Made by a program: the position numbers and the translations under genes
Notes under the pieces: generated by a model
Databases searched by the model: none
Told to the model about the DNA's origin: nothing
The model's input: the letters and a program-made list of their open reading frames with translations, nothing else
NCBI GenBank assembly: GCA_963542625.1
Contig: CAUTXO010000024.1
Span: forward strand, 1 to 21,246
Length of the DNA: 21,246 nt
Origin: CAUTXO01 sp963542625
GTDB lineage: Bacteria; Campylobacterota; Campylobacteria; Campylobacterales; SZUA-545
Direction: 5' to 3'
Shown here: piece by piece, positions 8,121 to 15,161 of the stretch
How positions within the stretch are numbered: the first letter of the stretch is position 1
How the letters are laid out: every line of letters starts with the position of its first letter

Positions 8121-8129
8121 TGCTATGAT
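8121..8129 (+). promoter_or_regulatory. Extended -10 promoter ahead of cheZ
   Basis: The string TGCTATGAT is an extended -10 element (TGn plus TATGAT at 8124-8129). A start near 8136 gives a leader of about 24 nt containing AAGGA at 8149-8153, 6 nt before the cheZ ATG. It would drive cheZ and the abutting U32 gene. Confidence 0.55.
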
Positions 8130-8159
8130 ACGGGCTGTAAAAATTCCCAAGGATAAAAA

Positions 8160-8825
8160 ATGACTCAAGAAGAGTTGAACTCTATGATGGAGGGCGATAT
8201 TAACATTGATGGAGAAGGGCGACTTGACGAATTTGAAGAATACGACGAAGCAGTAAAAGATTTTAGAGTAAGTGCGGCAAGCAAATGGCCGCCACCCCCG
8301 CCAACAGAAGAACACAAGGTTGTGCGCCAACTTGACGACGTCACAAAAGAAACGGAAGAAAAATCAAACCAAATTTTCGACGTGCTTGAAAACGTTAGCG
8401 ACAAAAGCGCGGAAGTAGAAAAAGTAACGCAAAATTTATTAAAAGAAGTTTCTTCCATTCAAAAAACCTTTGAGATCTTAGAAGAAAATTTTCCGAATAT
8501 AGAAACATTTAAAAGCCAAAACGCAAGATCTAAAAATTTATCCGAAGCCCTAAAAAGCATAGGCGAGGCGGCAAATGTGCTAGGCGACCAAGCCCTGACA
8601 GCTATGGACGTTATGCAATACCAAGATATTCACAGGCAAAAAATCGAGCGCGTTATAAATGTTATGAGATCCTTATCAAAGTATATGAATTCACTATTTG
8701 AGGGCAAAATCGACGATGAAAGACGCGTGAGCTCGGCTACGCACATTCAAGGCGACTCAACAGAAGACGTCGTTGATGATGACGATATAGAAGCGCTAAT
8801 AGCCGCCTTTGGAAACAAGCAATAA
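8160..8825 (+). CDS. cheZ: Chemotaxis protein CheZ (CheY-P phosphatase)
   Basis: CheZ dephosphorylates CheY-P to control flagellar switching. The 221-residue product is helical and acidic, with a Pro-rich stretch at 44-48, a long helical hairpin region (about 55-180), and the phosphatase signature in MQYQDIHRQKI (152-162), equivalent to the FQDxTGQ-type motif of enterobacterial CheZ. It ends in an acidic-hydrophobic tail DDDDIEALIAAFG (206-218), resembling the CheY-binding peptide at the CheZ C-terminus. This is the remote epsilonproteobacterial CheZ type (Cj0700/HP0170-like). The U32 gene begins immediately after the stop codon. Confidence 0.92.
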   Translation: MTQEELNSMMEGDINIDGEGRLDEFEEYDEAVKDFRVSAASKWPPPPPTEEHKVVRQLDDVTKETEEKSNQIFDVLENVSDKSAEVEKVTQNLLKEVSSIQKTFEILEENFPNIETFKSQNARSKNLSEALKSIGEAANVLGDQALTAMDVMQYQDIHRQKIERVINVMRSLSKYMNSLFEGKIDDERRVSSATHIQGDSTEDVVDDDDIEALIAAFGNKQ

Positions 8826-10082
8826 TTGATAGAACTACTATCTCCGGGCGGGAATTTAGAAAAGCTAAAAATCGCGCTAAGCTATGGCGCCGACGCCGTT
8901 TATGCCGGGCTTAGCCATTATTCGCTTCGCATACGAAGCACAAAAGAATTCACGGATGAGACATTTGCAAAAGCCATAGACTACACGCACAAGGCGGGAA
9001 AAAAGTTTTACGCCACCGCAAACGGCTTTCCGTTTAATTCGCAGGTGAAACTTTACGAGCGCCACATAGAAAAGCTAAGAGATCTTGGCGTTGATGCGCT
9101 TATTGTTTCAACGCCGGGCGTCGTTGCGCTTTGCAAAAAAATCGCGCCCGATATCCCCGTTCATCTCTCCACTCAAGCAAACGTTTTAAATTACCTAGAC
9201 GCACAGGTGTATCAAGATCTTGGCGTCAAAAGAATAATCGCCGCTAGAGAGTGCTCGCTAGCAGATCTAGAAGACATCAAGCACAAATTGCCAGATCTTG
9301 AGATAGAAATTTTTATTCACGGATCTATGTGCTTTGCGTATAGCGGCAGATGCCTACTTTCATCGCTACAAACGGGCAGGGTTTCAAACAAGGGTAGTTG
9401 CGCCAACGATTGCCGCTTTGCCTATGAGCTCTACGCTAAAAACGAAGAAAGCAACACGCTTTTAAAAATCGAGCAAGACGAAAACGGGACGCACATTTTT
9501 AACGCCAAAGATCTAAATATGGCGGCACATCTTGAAAAAATCGTGGGATCCGGCGTCATAGACAGCGTAAAAATAGAAGGCAGAACAAAGTCCGCCTACT
9601 ACGCCGCAATTGCCACGCGAACATACAGAAAAGCCCTAGACGACTGCGCGCACGGGCAATTTAACCCAGATCTTTATAAGCGCGAGCTTGACGGCTTAAA
9701 GCACCGCGGCTACTTTGACGGCTACCTAGTAAAGCGCCCATATGAAAGCACCGGATCCCAAAACTTGCTAACGGCAATTAGCACAGGCAGTGGCGACATA
9801 GCCGCGCTAGTAACTGAAAGCGGCGAGTTTTTATCAGCCAAGGGGCAGCTTTTTACGGGCAAGGATTACGAGCTAATCACGCCAAGCGGGGGGAGCGTGC
9901 AAGCGGTGGAAGCGCAAGATCTAAGCATAAAAGTAGCCGGCGAAAGGCTCATTATAAATTTTAAAAAGCTCATCACAAAAGACGGCAAGGAGCTAAGCCA
10001 AATTCACTCGGGCAACCTAAATCTTATTAAACTTCCGTTAAAATTCCCACCGTTTTCTATTATAAGAACGCTGGTGGAGTGA
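8826..10082 (+). CDS. U32-family protein, TrhP-like tRNA hydroxylation enzyme
   Basis: Annotated historically as peptidase U32; the YegQ/TrhP branch is needed for 5-hydroxyuridine at tRNA position 34. The family signature is seen as EIFIHGSMCFAYSGRC at residues 161-176. Cysteines 169, 176, 192 and 196 lie where U32 proteins have iron-sulfur-cluster ligands. An N-terminal TIM-barrel-like domain starts with LSPGGN, typical of the family. Length is 418 residues, slightly shorter than E. coli TrhP. Translation starts at TTG directly abutting the cheZ TAA, as in C. jejuni Cj0700-Cj0701, so the two are probably co-transcribed. The exact substrate (tRNA, rRNA or other) is inferred. Confidence 0.87.
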   Translation: MIELLSPGGNLEKLKIALSYGADAVYAGLSHYSLRIRSTKEFTDETFAKAIDYTHKAGKKFYATANGFPFNSQVKLYERHIEKLRDLGVDALIVSTPGVVALCKKIAPDIPVHLSTQANVLNYLDAQVYQDLGVKRIIAARECSLADLEDIKHKLPDLEIEIFIHGSMCFAYSGRCLLSSLQTGRVSNKGSCANDCRFAYELYAKNEESNTLLKIEQDENGTHIFNAKDLNMAAHLEKIVGSGVIDSVKIEGRTKSAYYAAIATRTYRKALDDCAHGQFNPDLYKRELDGLKHRGYFDGYLVKRPYESTGSQNLLTAISTGSGDIAALVTESGEFLSAKGQLFTGKDYELITPSGGSVQAVEAQDLSIKVAGERLIINFKKLITKDGKELSQIHSGNLNLIKLPLKFPPFSIIRTLVE

Positions 10083-10254
10083 ATTGCGGGCGCGGTGCGC
10101 GCGGATCTGGAGCAGATCTAAAGCGGGTTCAGCGGGCGCAATCTAGCGCGGTGCAAACCCCGTGCGGAACGGTGATTGCTGTGGCAAAAAAGCGCCAAAT
10201 TAAAAAGTGCAAACCAAATGCAAAAGGCAAAGATCTTAACTCAAGGAGACAAGA
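10083..10254. other. Intergenic gap where purE lies in C. jejuni
   Basis: This 172-bp stretch contains three GATC sites (CGGATCT, CAGATCTA, AAGATCTTA) and the string GCGGTGCAAACCCCG at 10148-10162, partly shared with 16769-16788. A 63-codon open frame crosses it (from 10079), but its product is Arg/Lys/Gly-rich with no family resemblance and I do not call it. AAGGAG at 10243-10248 serves the DUF3972 gene. No purE remnant is recognisable. Confidence 0.6.
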
Positions 10255-10737
10255 ATGCAAACGTGGCTAGACATTGATGAATTTGCAAAGCTCGTTAAAA
10301 AAGACAAAGAAACAATTCTGCAAATGTGCGAGGCAAACAAGCTAGTTAGCAAGGTTGAAGACGGCAAACGATACATAGAAACGGCAAGCGCTACAAGCGT
10401 GCTCGTGCCAGCGGGCATTGAAGACGGCTTGATAGATCCTAGCAAAGAAGCCAAAAACGGCGCGATGGAATTTGTGGAAAAGACCATAGGCACCATTCTT
10501 TCTATGCACGATAAGGTCGTCGATGCCAAAGACGAAACGCTAAACGCGCTAAGGAGCGAAAACCAGTTTTTAAAAGACGGCTTGCTCGCTATGCAAGAGC
10601 TTTACGAAGAAGACAGAAAGGCAATAGAAGTCCTAACCGCGCAGCTTAAAAATTGCCAAGAAGAGCTTGAATTTACCAAGAGAAAATACAAATTAATGTG
10701 GGGAAAAGCCATAGAAAATGCAAACGCAAACAAATAG
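10255..10737 (+). CDS. DUF3972 family protein (Cj0703-like)
   Basis: A 160-residue protein of unknown function. The N-terminus (WLDIDEFAKLVKKDKETIL, residues 3-21) resembles a helix-turn-helix of the MerR/excisionase type; the C-terminal third (about 105-150) is a charged coiled coil with Glu/Lys heptads. It matches the conserved epsilonproteobacterial protein that precedes glyQ in C. jejuni. The ATG has a clear AAGGAG 6 nt upstream. Its 3' end overlaps glyQ by 20 nt. Possible roles in DNA binding or envelope organisation are speculation from the fold impression. Confidence 0.85.
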   Translation: MQTWLDIDEFAKLVKKDKETILQMCEANKLVSKVEDGKRYIETASATSVLVPAGIEDGLIDPSKEAKNGAMEFVEKTIGTILSMHDKVVDAKDETLNALRSENQFLKDGLLAMQELYEEDRKAIEVLTAQLKNCQEELEFTKRKYKLMWGKAIENANANK

Positions 10738-11617
10738 CCTAAGCTTTAGCGACCTTATCTTAAAGCTACAAGAATTCTGGAAGCGTCAGGGTTGTAGCAT
10801 TTTGCAGCCTTATGATTTGCCAGCAGGAGCGGGGACATTTCACCCAGCAACCTTGCTAAGATCCCTAGACGCAAGCCCTTGGAGCGTGGCATACGCAGCA
10901 CCTAGCCGCCGCCCAACAGACGGCAGATACGGGCAAAATCCAAACCGGCTTGGCAGCTACTACCAGTTTCAAGTTTTAATAAAGCCAAATCCGGCGAATA
11001 TCCAAGAGCTTTACTTGCAAAGCTTGGAATTTTTAGGGCTAAGGGTAAAAGATCACGACGTGCGCTTCATAGAAGACAACTGGGAGTCGCCAACGCTTGG
11101 CGCTTGGGGGCTTGGCTGGGAAGTTTGGCTAGACGGTATGGAGATTACGCAATTTACGTATTTTCAGCAAGTTGGCGGCATTCCGTGCGAGAGCGTGGCA
11201 GCGGAAATTACATACGGCACGGAGCGGCTTGCGATGTATTTGCAAAAAAAAGATTCCGTTTTTGACATCGACTGGGGCAACGGCACAAAATACGCTGACG
11301 TGCATTTTGAGAGCGAATACGAGTTTAGCGCGTATAACTTCGAGCACGCCGACACCGCGCGGATCTTGCAAAATTTTAATAACGCCCTGCTTGAGAGCGC
11401 GCTTTGCGTTAAGGCGGGCTTGCCTCTGCCGGCTTATGATTACTGCATTTTAGCCTCGCATTGGTTTAATATTTTAGACGCCCGCAAAGCCATTTCCGTT
11501 ACGCAACGCCAAGATTACATTCTGCAAATTCGCGAGGCGGTGAAAAATTGCGCCGTCCTTTACAAGCAAACAGAAGAAGAGCGCAGCAAAAGGCGCCAAG
11601 ATCTTGGAGCTAGCTAA
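10718..11617 (+). CDS. glyQ: Glycyl-tRNA synthetase alpha subunit
   Basis: GlyQ is the catalytic (class II) alpha subunit of heterotetrameric glycyl-tRNA synthetase. The start of the catalytic domain, FWKRQGCSILQPYDLPAGAG (residues 20-39), the FHPATLLRSL and RRPTDGRYGQNPNRL segments, and the ATP-site region IEDNWESPTLGAWGLGWEVW are nearly invariant in this family. At 299 residues it is full length. The beta subunit gene glyS is not in the window; it is commonly elsewhere in Campylobacter. It overlaps DUF3972 upstream (20 nt) and the nif3-like gene downstream (14 nt), as part of one transcription unit. Confidence 0.97.
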   Translation: MQTQTNSLSFSDLILKLQEFWKRQGCSILQPYDLPAGAGTFHPATLLRSLDASPWSVAYAAPSRRPTDGRYGQNPNRLGSYYQFQVLIKPNPANIQELYLQSLEFLGLRVKDHDVRFIEDNWESPTLGAWGLGWEVWLDGMEITQFTYFQQVGGIPCESVAAEITYGTERLAMYLQKKDSVFDIDWGNGTKYADVHFESEYEFSAYNFEHADTARILQNFNNALLESALCVKAGLPLPAYDYCILASHWFNILDARKAISVTQRQDYILQIREAVKNCAVLYKQTEEERSKRRQDLGAS

Positions 11618-12326
11618 GCTGCTTGAGATCTTAGACGAGATCTCGCCATTTGCCGCGCAAGAAGCTTGGGATAATTCCGGCTTACAGCTTGGCGAGCTAG
11701 GCGCGCAAACGGGAGAGATCTTTACAAGCTTGGATCTTGACACGGATCTAGCGCAAGAGCTACCCGCGCGTTGCACGCTTATTACGCACCACCCGCTTAT
11801 CTTTCGCCCGTTAAAGCGCTTGGATCTTTCACGCTACCCGGCAAAAACGCTTAAGATCTTGGTGCAAAAAGAAATAAATCTAATCGCTATGCACACGAAT
11901 TACGACAAAACTCATCTAAACGAATTCGTTGCAAAAAACGTTTTGCGCTGGCAGGATTTTACAAGGCAAGATTTCATTATAAAAACGCGCAAAAGCACGC
12001 GGCTTGGCGATTTGCTAGATGAGCTAAAGGTCGCCTTTGATTTGCCCGTCATCAAATGCGTATGCACGCACGAGAGCATAGAAACAATCGGCTTAACAAC
12101 GGGCGCGGGCGCTGGGTTTATCAGCGATAGCGGCGTTGATACCTTTTTAACCGGGGATCTCAAATATCACGACGCTATTTTGGCAAAAACACTAGGCATA
12201 AACGTAATAGACATCACGCATTACGCCAGCGAAAAATTCTTTGCAAATTCACTCGCAGCGCAATTGCAAACTTATAATATTAGTGCTATAATCCGCCCTT
12301 TAAAAGATCCACTTTCATATAGGTAG
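11604..12326 (+). CDS. Nif3/YbgI-like dinuclear metal-binding protein
   Basis: A 240-residue member of the Nif3 (DUF34) family, often annotated as GTP cyclohydrolase 1 type 2 homologue. All dinuclear metal ligands are visible: H62 and H63 in THHPLIF, H97 and D101 in MHTNYDKTHLN, and H206 and E210 in THYASEKF. This short form lacks the inserted domain of longer Nif3 proteins. It uses a TTG start within the end of glyQ. The physiological role of the family is unsettled; metal handling and nucleotide chemistry have both been proposed. It matches Cj0705 in order. Confidence 0.92.
   Translation: MELAKLLEILDEISPFAAQEAWDNSGLQLGELGAQTGEIFTSLDLDTDLAQELPARCTLITHHPLIFRPLKRLDLSRYPAKTLKILVQKEINLIAMHTNYDKTHLNEFVAKNVLRWQDFTRQDFIIKTRKSTRLGDLLDELKVAFDLPVIKCVCTHESIETIGLTTGAGAGFISDSGVDTFLTGDLKYHDAILAKTLGINVIDITHYASEKFFANSLAAQLQTYNISAIIRPLKDPLSYR
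12264..12292 (+). promoter_or_regulatory. Internal promoter for the zinc-ribbon gene
   Basis: TTGCAA (12264-12269), a 17-bp spacer, and TATAAT (12287-12292) preceded by TGC form a nearly consensus sigma-70 promoter inside the 3' end of the nif3-like gene. Transcription from about 12299 would give the zinc-ribbon gene and waaA their own message. Confidence 0.65.
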
Positions 12327-12330
12327 CAAA

Positions 12331-13050
12331 ATGAATAAAAATCTCAAACAATTAATAGAGTTATCGTCAATCGACAAAGAAATAGATAATTTTTCAAAAG
12401 AAGAAGACAAAATAAACGAGGCGCTCAAAGAATTTAAATACAAAAAACGCAGCCTGCAAAATAGCATTGAAAAAATAGACCAAGAGCTAGACGAGCTAAA
12501 AAGCAAAAAATCAAAAAGCGATATTTTAATACAGGATCTAGCGGATAAATTAAAAGAAACGGACAAAAAAACCGCCGTCATAAAAACAGAAAAAGAGCTT
12601 AAGGCGCTGCAACTTGAAGAAGGCATTGCCAAAGAGCAAATAAACGAGCTAAACGAAGACATAGCGCGGCTTGATAAAATTTACAGCGGCAAAGAAGACG
12701 CAAAAAAACAAATCCAAGAAGAGATTGAAAAAATCGATGAAAGCATAAAGCAAGAAGAAGAAACAACCGGCAAAAAACTCAAGGATCTTGAAAAAAGAAA
12801 GCAAACCGTTTTTGACAAACGCGACAAACACACAAAAGATTTTCCACAAAAATTGCTGACTTTTTATCAAAAAATTAGGAGATGGGCTGGCTCAACGTCC
12901 GTTGTGCCCGTTAAAAAACAAGCTTGCTATGGCTGCTTTTTAAAGCTAAATGATAAAGTGTATAGCGAGTTGCTTAGATCTGATGAGATCGTCAATTGCC
13001 CGCACTGCGGCAGAATACTTTACATAGAACAAACAGAAGAAAAAGCTTAA
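12331..13050 (+). CDS. Coiled-coil protein with C-terminal C4 zinc ribbon (CdsZ-like)
   Basis: A 239-residue protein: residues 1-180 are an almost continuous Lys/Glu-rich coiled coil; the C-terminus has a C4 zinc ribbon with C199-x2-C202 (CYGC) and C223-x2-C226 (CPHC). This matches the zf-RING_7/C4-type zinc ribbon family (Cj0706, HP0958/FlgZ). The H. pylori member HP0958 is implicated in flagellar regulation, binding RpoN and flaA mRNA, so a similar role is plausible but inferred. It has its own promoter within nif3, and waaA starts immediately after its stop. Confidence 0.9.
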   Translation: MNKNLKQLIELSSIDKEIDNFSKEEDKINEALKEFKYKKRSLQNSIEKIDQELDELKSKKSKSDILIQDLADKLKETDKKTAVIKTEKELKALQLEEGIAKEQINELNEDIARLDKIYSGKEDAKKQIQEEIEKIDESIKQEEETTGKKLKDLEKRKQTVFDKRDKHTKDFPQKLLTFYQKIRRWAGSTSVVPVKKQACYGCFLKLNDKVYSELLRSDEIVNCPHCGRILYIEQTEEKA

Positions 13051-14199
13051 TTGTTTGCCGTTGCTTATTTCATTTTAGCAAGCCTACTTTACCTTGCAAG
13101 CGCCCCGTTTTTACTGCTTGCAAGCCTAAGGCAAAAACACAAACGCTCCATAATCAAAAGATTTTTCCCGTTCGCCAACAAACCCTTTGAAGCAAACAAC
13201 ATTTGGTTCCACGTATGTAGCTTTGGCGAGGCAAGATCCATTAGGCCGCTCATAGACAAAATACGCCAAGAAATAAACATCAGCGTCGTTACGCAAACGG
13301 GCTTTTCGCAAGCTACAAAATACACAAAAAACGTCCGCTACCTGCCGTTTGAAATTTTTTTGCCGTTTTGGATAAAAAGAGCAAAAATTCTCATCGTGCT
13401 AGAAGCCGAGCTTTGGCTTATGCTTTTTTTCTGTGCTAGGCGCAAAAAAATCCCAACCATCTTACTAAACGCAAGAATTAGCGACAGATCTTGGCGCTCC
13501 TACAAGCGCTTTGCATTTTTTTACAGGCAAATTTTCAAAAACATCGACCACATCTACGCGCAAAGTGAAAAAGACGCGCAAAGGCTAAGGGCGCTTGGCG
13601 CAAAAAACATCGAAGTAGCCGGCAATATCAAGCTCGTAGCAAACATTGCGGTAAAAAACGCCTACGAAAAACCGGCGCGCTTTTTATGCCTTGCGGCAAG
13701 CACGCACAGGGGCGAAGAAGAGCTCATCATAAATGCGTGGCTCAAAAATCGCGACGGGATCTTAGCCGTCGTGCCAAGGCACCCGGAGCGCTTTGCGGAA
13801 GTTGCGGATCTAATGCAAAAAAAGGCGCAAGAGCACTCGCTTATTTTTGAGCGCTTTTCGCACACGGGCAAAATGAGCGGCGATTTGGTGCTTGTGGATT
13901 TAATGGGCGCGCTAAACGAGCTTTACGCCATTTGCGACGTCGCCATTCTAGGCGGCGCGTTTGAAAAAATCGGCGGGCATAATTTCGTCGAGCCGGCGTT
14001 TTTTGGCAAGCCAATCATCACGGGCGAGCATTTTTTTAACCAACAGGCGATTTTCCCTTTCATCGAGAACATACGCGTTGTCAAAAACTCAGCAGAGCTA
14101 GAAGCCGCGCTGCAAAACAAGCGCACAATCCCCGGTGCAAGGATCTTGCAAACGCCAGATCTTGACGCGCTCGCGCAAAAGATCCTAAGCCGTGTTTAG
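13051..14199 (+). CDS. waaA: Lipid A 3-deoxy-D-manno-octulosonic acid (Kdo) transferase
   Basis: WaaA (KdtA) adds Kdo to the lipid A precursor at the cytoplasmic face of the inner membrane, in LOS/LPS core synthesis. The 382-residue product has an N-terminal hydrophobic anchor (about 1-26), a GT-B fold, catalytic E60 in CSFGEARS, the ARISDRSWRSYKRF segment, and the C-terminal donor-site region with GGAFEKIGGHNFVEPA. Translation begins at TTG abutting the zinc-ribbon TAA. It is the last gene before the large GATC island. Order matches Cj0706-Cj0707. Whether it adds one or two Kdo residues cannot be told here. Confidence 0.95.
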   Translation: MFAVAYFILASLLYLASAPFLLLASLRQKHKRSIIKRFFPFANKPFEANNIWFHVCSFGEARSIRPLIDKIRQEINISVVTQTGFSQATKYTKNVRYLPFEIFLPFWIKRAKILIVLEAELWLMLFFCARRKKIPTILLNARISDRSWRSYKRFAFFYRQIFKNIDHIYAQSEKDAQRLRALGAKNIEVAGNIKLVANIAVKNAYEKPARFLCLAASTHRGEEELIINAWLKNRDGILAVVPRHPERFAEVADLMQKKAQEHSLIFERFSHTGKMSGDLVLVDLMGALNELYAICDVAILGGAFEKIGGHNFVEPAFFGKPIITGEHFFNQQAIFPFIENIRVVKNSAELEAALQNKRTIPGARILQTPDLDALAQKILSRV

Positions 14200-14313
14200 C
14201 CAGCGCCAAAGATCCGCAAGATCCGCTAAAGATCTTTGGCTTTGGATTTCGCGCCTAGATCTAAGATCCCTAGCCGCTCCAAGATCTTGCGTGGCTTTAG
14301 GATTTCGCACGCC

Positions 14314-14347
14314 AAGATCTACAGATCCTAAGCTCAAGATCCTGCGC
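14314..14347 (+). repeat. Direct repeat copy 1 (34 bp) in the GATC island
   Basis: This 34-bp sequence contains three GATC sites and recurs 408 bp downstream at 14722-14755 with one A-to-G change. The long match shows that the island grew at least partly by segmental duplication and not only by point enrichment of GATC. Confidence 0.8.
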
Positions 14348-14442
14348 CTAGATCCAAGATCATTAACCGCCACAAGATCATACACGCCAAAGATCCTGCC
14401 TTTAGATCTAAGATCCCTTACCGTTCTAAAATCCACAAGGGT

Positions 14443-14460
14443 CGCCAAAGATCTTTGGCG
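14443..14460. repeat. Perfect 18-bp palindrome centred on AGATCT
   Basis: CGCCAAAGATCTTTGGCG is identical to its reverse complement. Partial versions occur at about 14223-14240 (GCTAAAGATCTTTGGC) and 14684-14696 (CGCCAAAGATCTT). It could form a cruciform or bind a dimeric protein; no downstream T-run marks it as a terminator. Confidence 0.75.
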
Positions 14461-14721
14461 CTGGATCCTATGCCCGGCTCTAAGATCTCTAACCGCCACA
14501 CAATCTAACGCTCCAAAGATCCCGCCCCTAGATCTAAGCTCTCTATCCGCTACAAGATCTATCACGCCAAAGATCCTGCACTTAGATCTAGATCCAAGAT
14601 CCTTAACCACTCCAAGATCCATAGCGCACCTAAAAGATCTAACGTCAAAGATCTTAAGCCACGCCAAGCAAACACCAAGATCCGCCAAAGATCTTTTGTG
14701 CAAGATCTTGCGCTTAGATCT

Positions 14722-14755
14722 AAGATCTACGGATCCTAAGCTCAAGATCCTGCGC
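14722..14755 (+). repeat. Direct repeat copy 2 (34 bp) in the GATC island
   Basis: Second copy of the 14314-14347 repeat, differing only where CAGATCC is CGGATCC. It ends about 40 bp before the GTG start of the membrane-protein gene. Confidence 0.8.
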
Positions 14756-14792
14756 TCGGCTCCAAGTTCTATCACACCAAAGAGAGCGCGCC

Positions 14793-15161
14793 GTGCTTAG
14801 CGTTTTAATCCACCAGCTCTGCGGGCTTGCCTTTGGCGCCTACATACTCCTTGACCGCCTTTACATAAGAAAGCTAGAGCGCAGCGCCCGCCAAAACTTC
14901 TACAAAAAAACAAAATTGCCAATGGTGGCGCTAAGCGCGGCGCTCGTTGGCTTTGGCGCGGCTAGCTTGCTAAGCTTTGACTACGGCTGGGCGATTTACG
15001 CAAAGGCCTTGCTTGGGGCGCTACTCATCGCGATGTTTTTTGCTTGTGAATATATAATTCCAGCATTACAATGCGATTTTTGCAAAATGGCGTATAAGGC
15101 GGCGGTCGTGGCGCTTTTGATAGCCGTTTTGGCACTTGGATACTTTAAGGATTTTTTATGA
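14793..15161 (+). CDS. Small multi-pass membrane protein of unknown function
   Basis: A 122-residue hydrophobic protein with four likely transmembrane segments (about residues 4-24, 44-62, 69-92 and 103-119), basic residues after the first segment (RKLERSARQ) and a cytosolic-looking C-terminus. I do not recognise a family. The start is GTG with no strong ribosome site, placed at the very end of the GATC island; an alternative start downstream is possible. Its TGA overlaps the argJ ATG (ATGA), implying translational coupling to argJ. Nothing in its sequence suggests an arginine-related enzymatic role. Confidence 0.75.
   Translation: MLSVLIHQLCGLAFGAYILLDRLYIRKLERSARQNFYKKTKLPMVALSAALVGFGAASLLSFDYGWAIYAKALLGALLIAMFFACEYIIPALQCDFCKMAYKAAVVALLIAVLALGYFKDFL

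Larger units (their letters stand above)
14200..14792. repeat. Large GATC-repeat island between waaA and the argJ operon
   Basis: About 590 bp without a credible gene. By hand count it holds about 35 GATC tetramers, one per 17 bp against roughly one per 260 expected by chance, mostly in AAGATC, TAGATCTA and CCAAAGATC contexts. Longer diverged repeats are embedded: 14314-14347 versus 14722-14755 (33 of 34 identical) and 14367-14410 versus 14547-14590 (about 38 of 44). A perfect 18-bp palindrome lies at 14443-14460. Long frames are open on both strands (+ 14192-14800, - 14185-14775), but their products are low-complexity runs such as LDLRSL and KILRLD, without ribosome sites, so I treat them as by-products of the repeat. 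Confidence 0.85.

Noticed and set aside
10079..10270. 63-codon open frame after the U32 gene
   Set aside because: Arg/Lys/Gly-rich, no family resemblance, ends inside the DUF3972 gene in another frame; the nearby AAGGAG serves DUF3972.
14200..14792. CRISPR array
   Set aside because: Repeats are short, palindromic, unevenly spaced and diverged, without constant-length unique spacers or cas genes nearby.
14192..14800. Open frame of about 200 codons on the plus strand through the GATC island, and one of similar size on the minus strand (14185-14775)
   Set aside because: Both products are low-complexity strings generated by the repeat (LDLRSL, KILRLD and the like), overlap each other antisense, overlap waaA and the next gene, and have no ribosome site.
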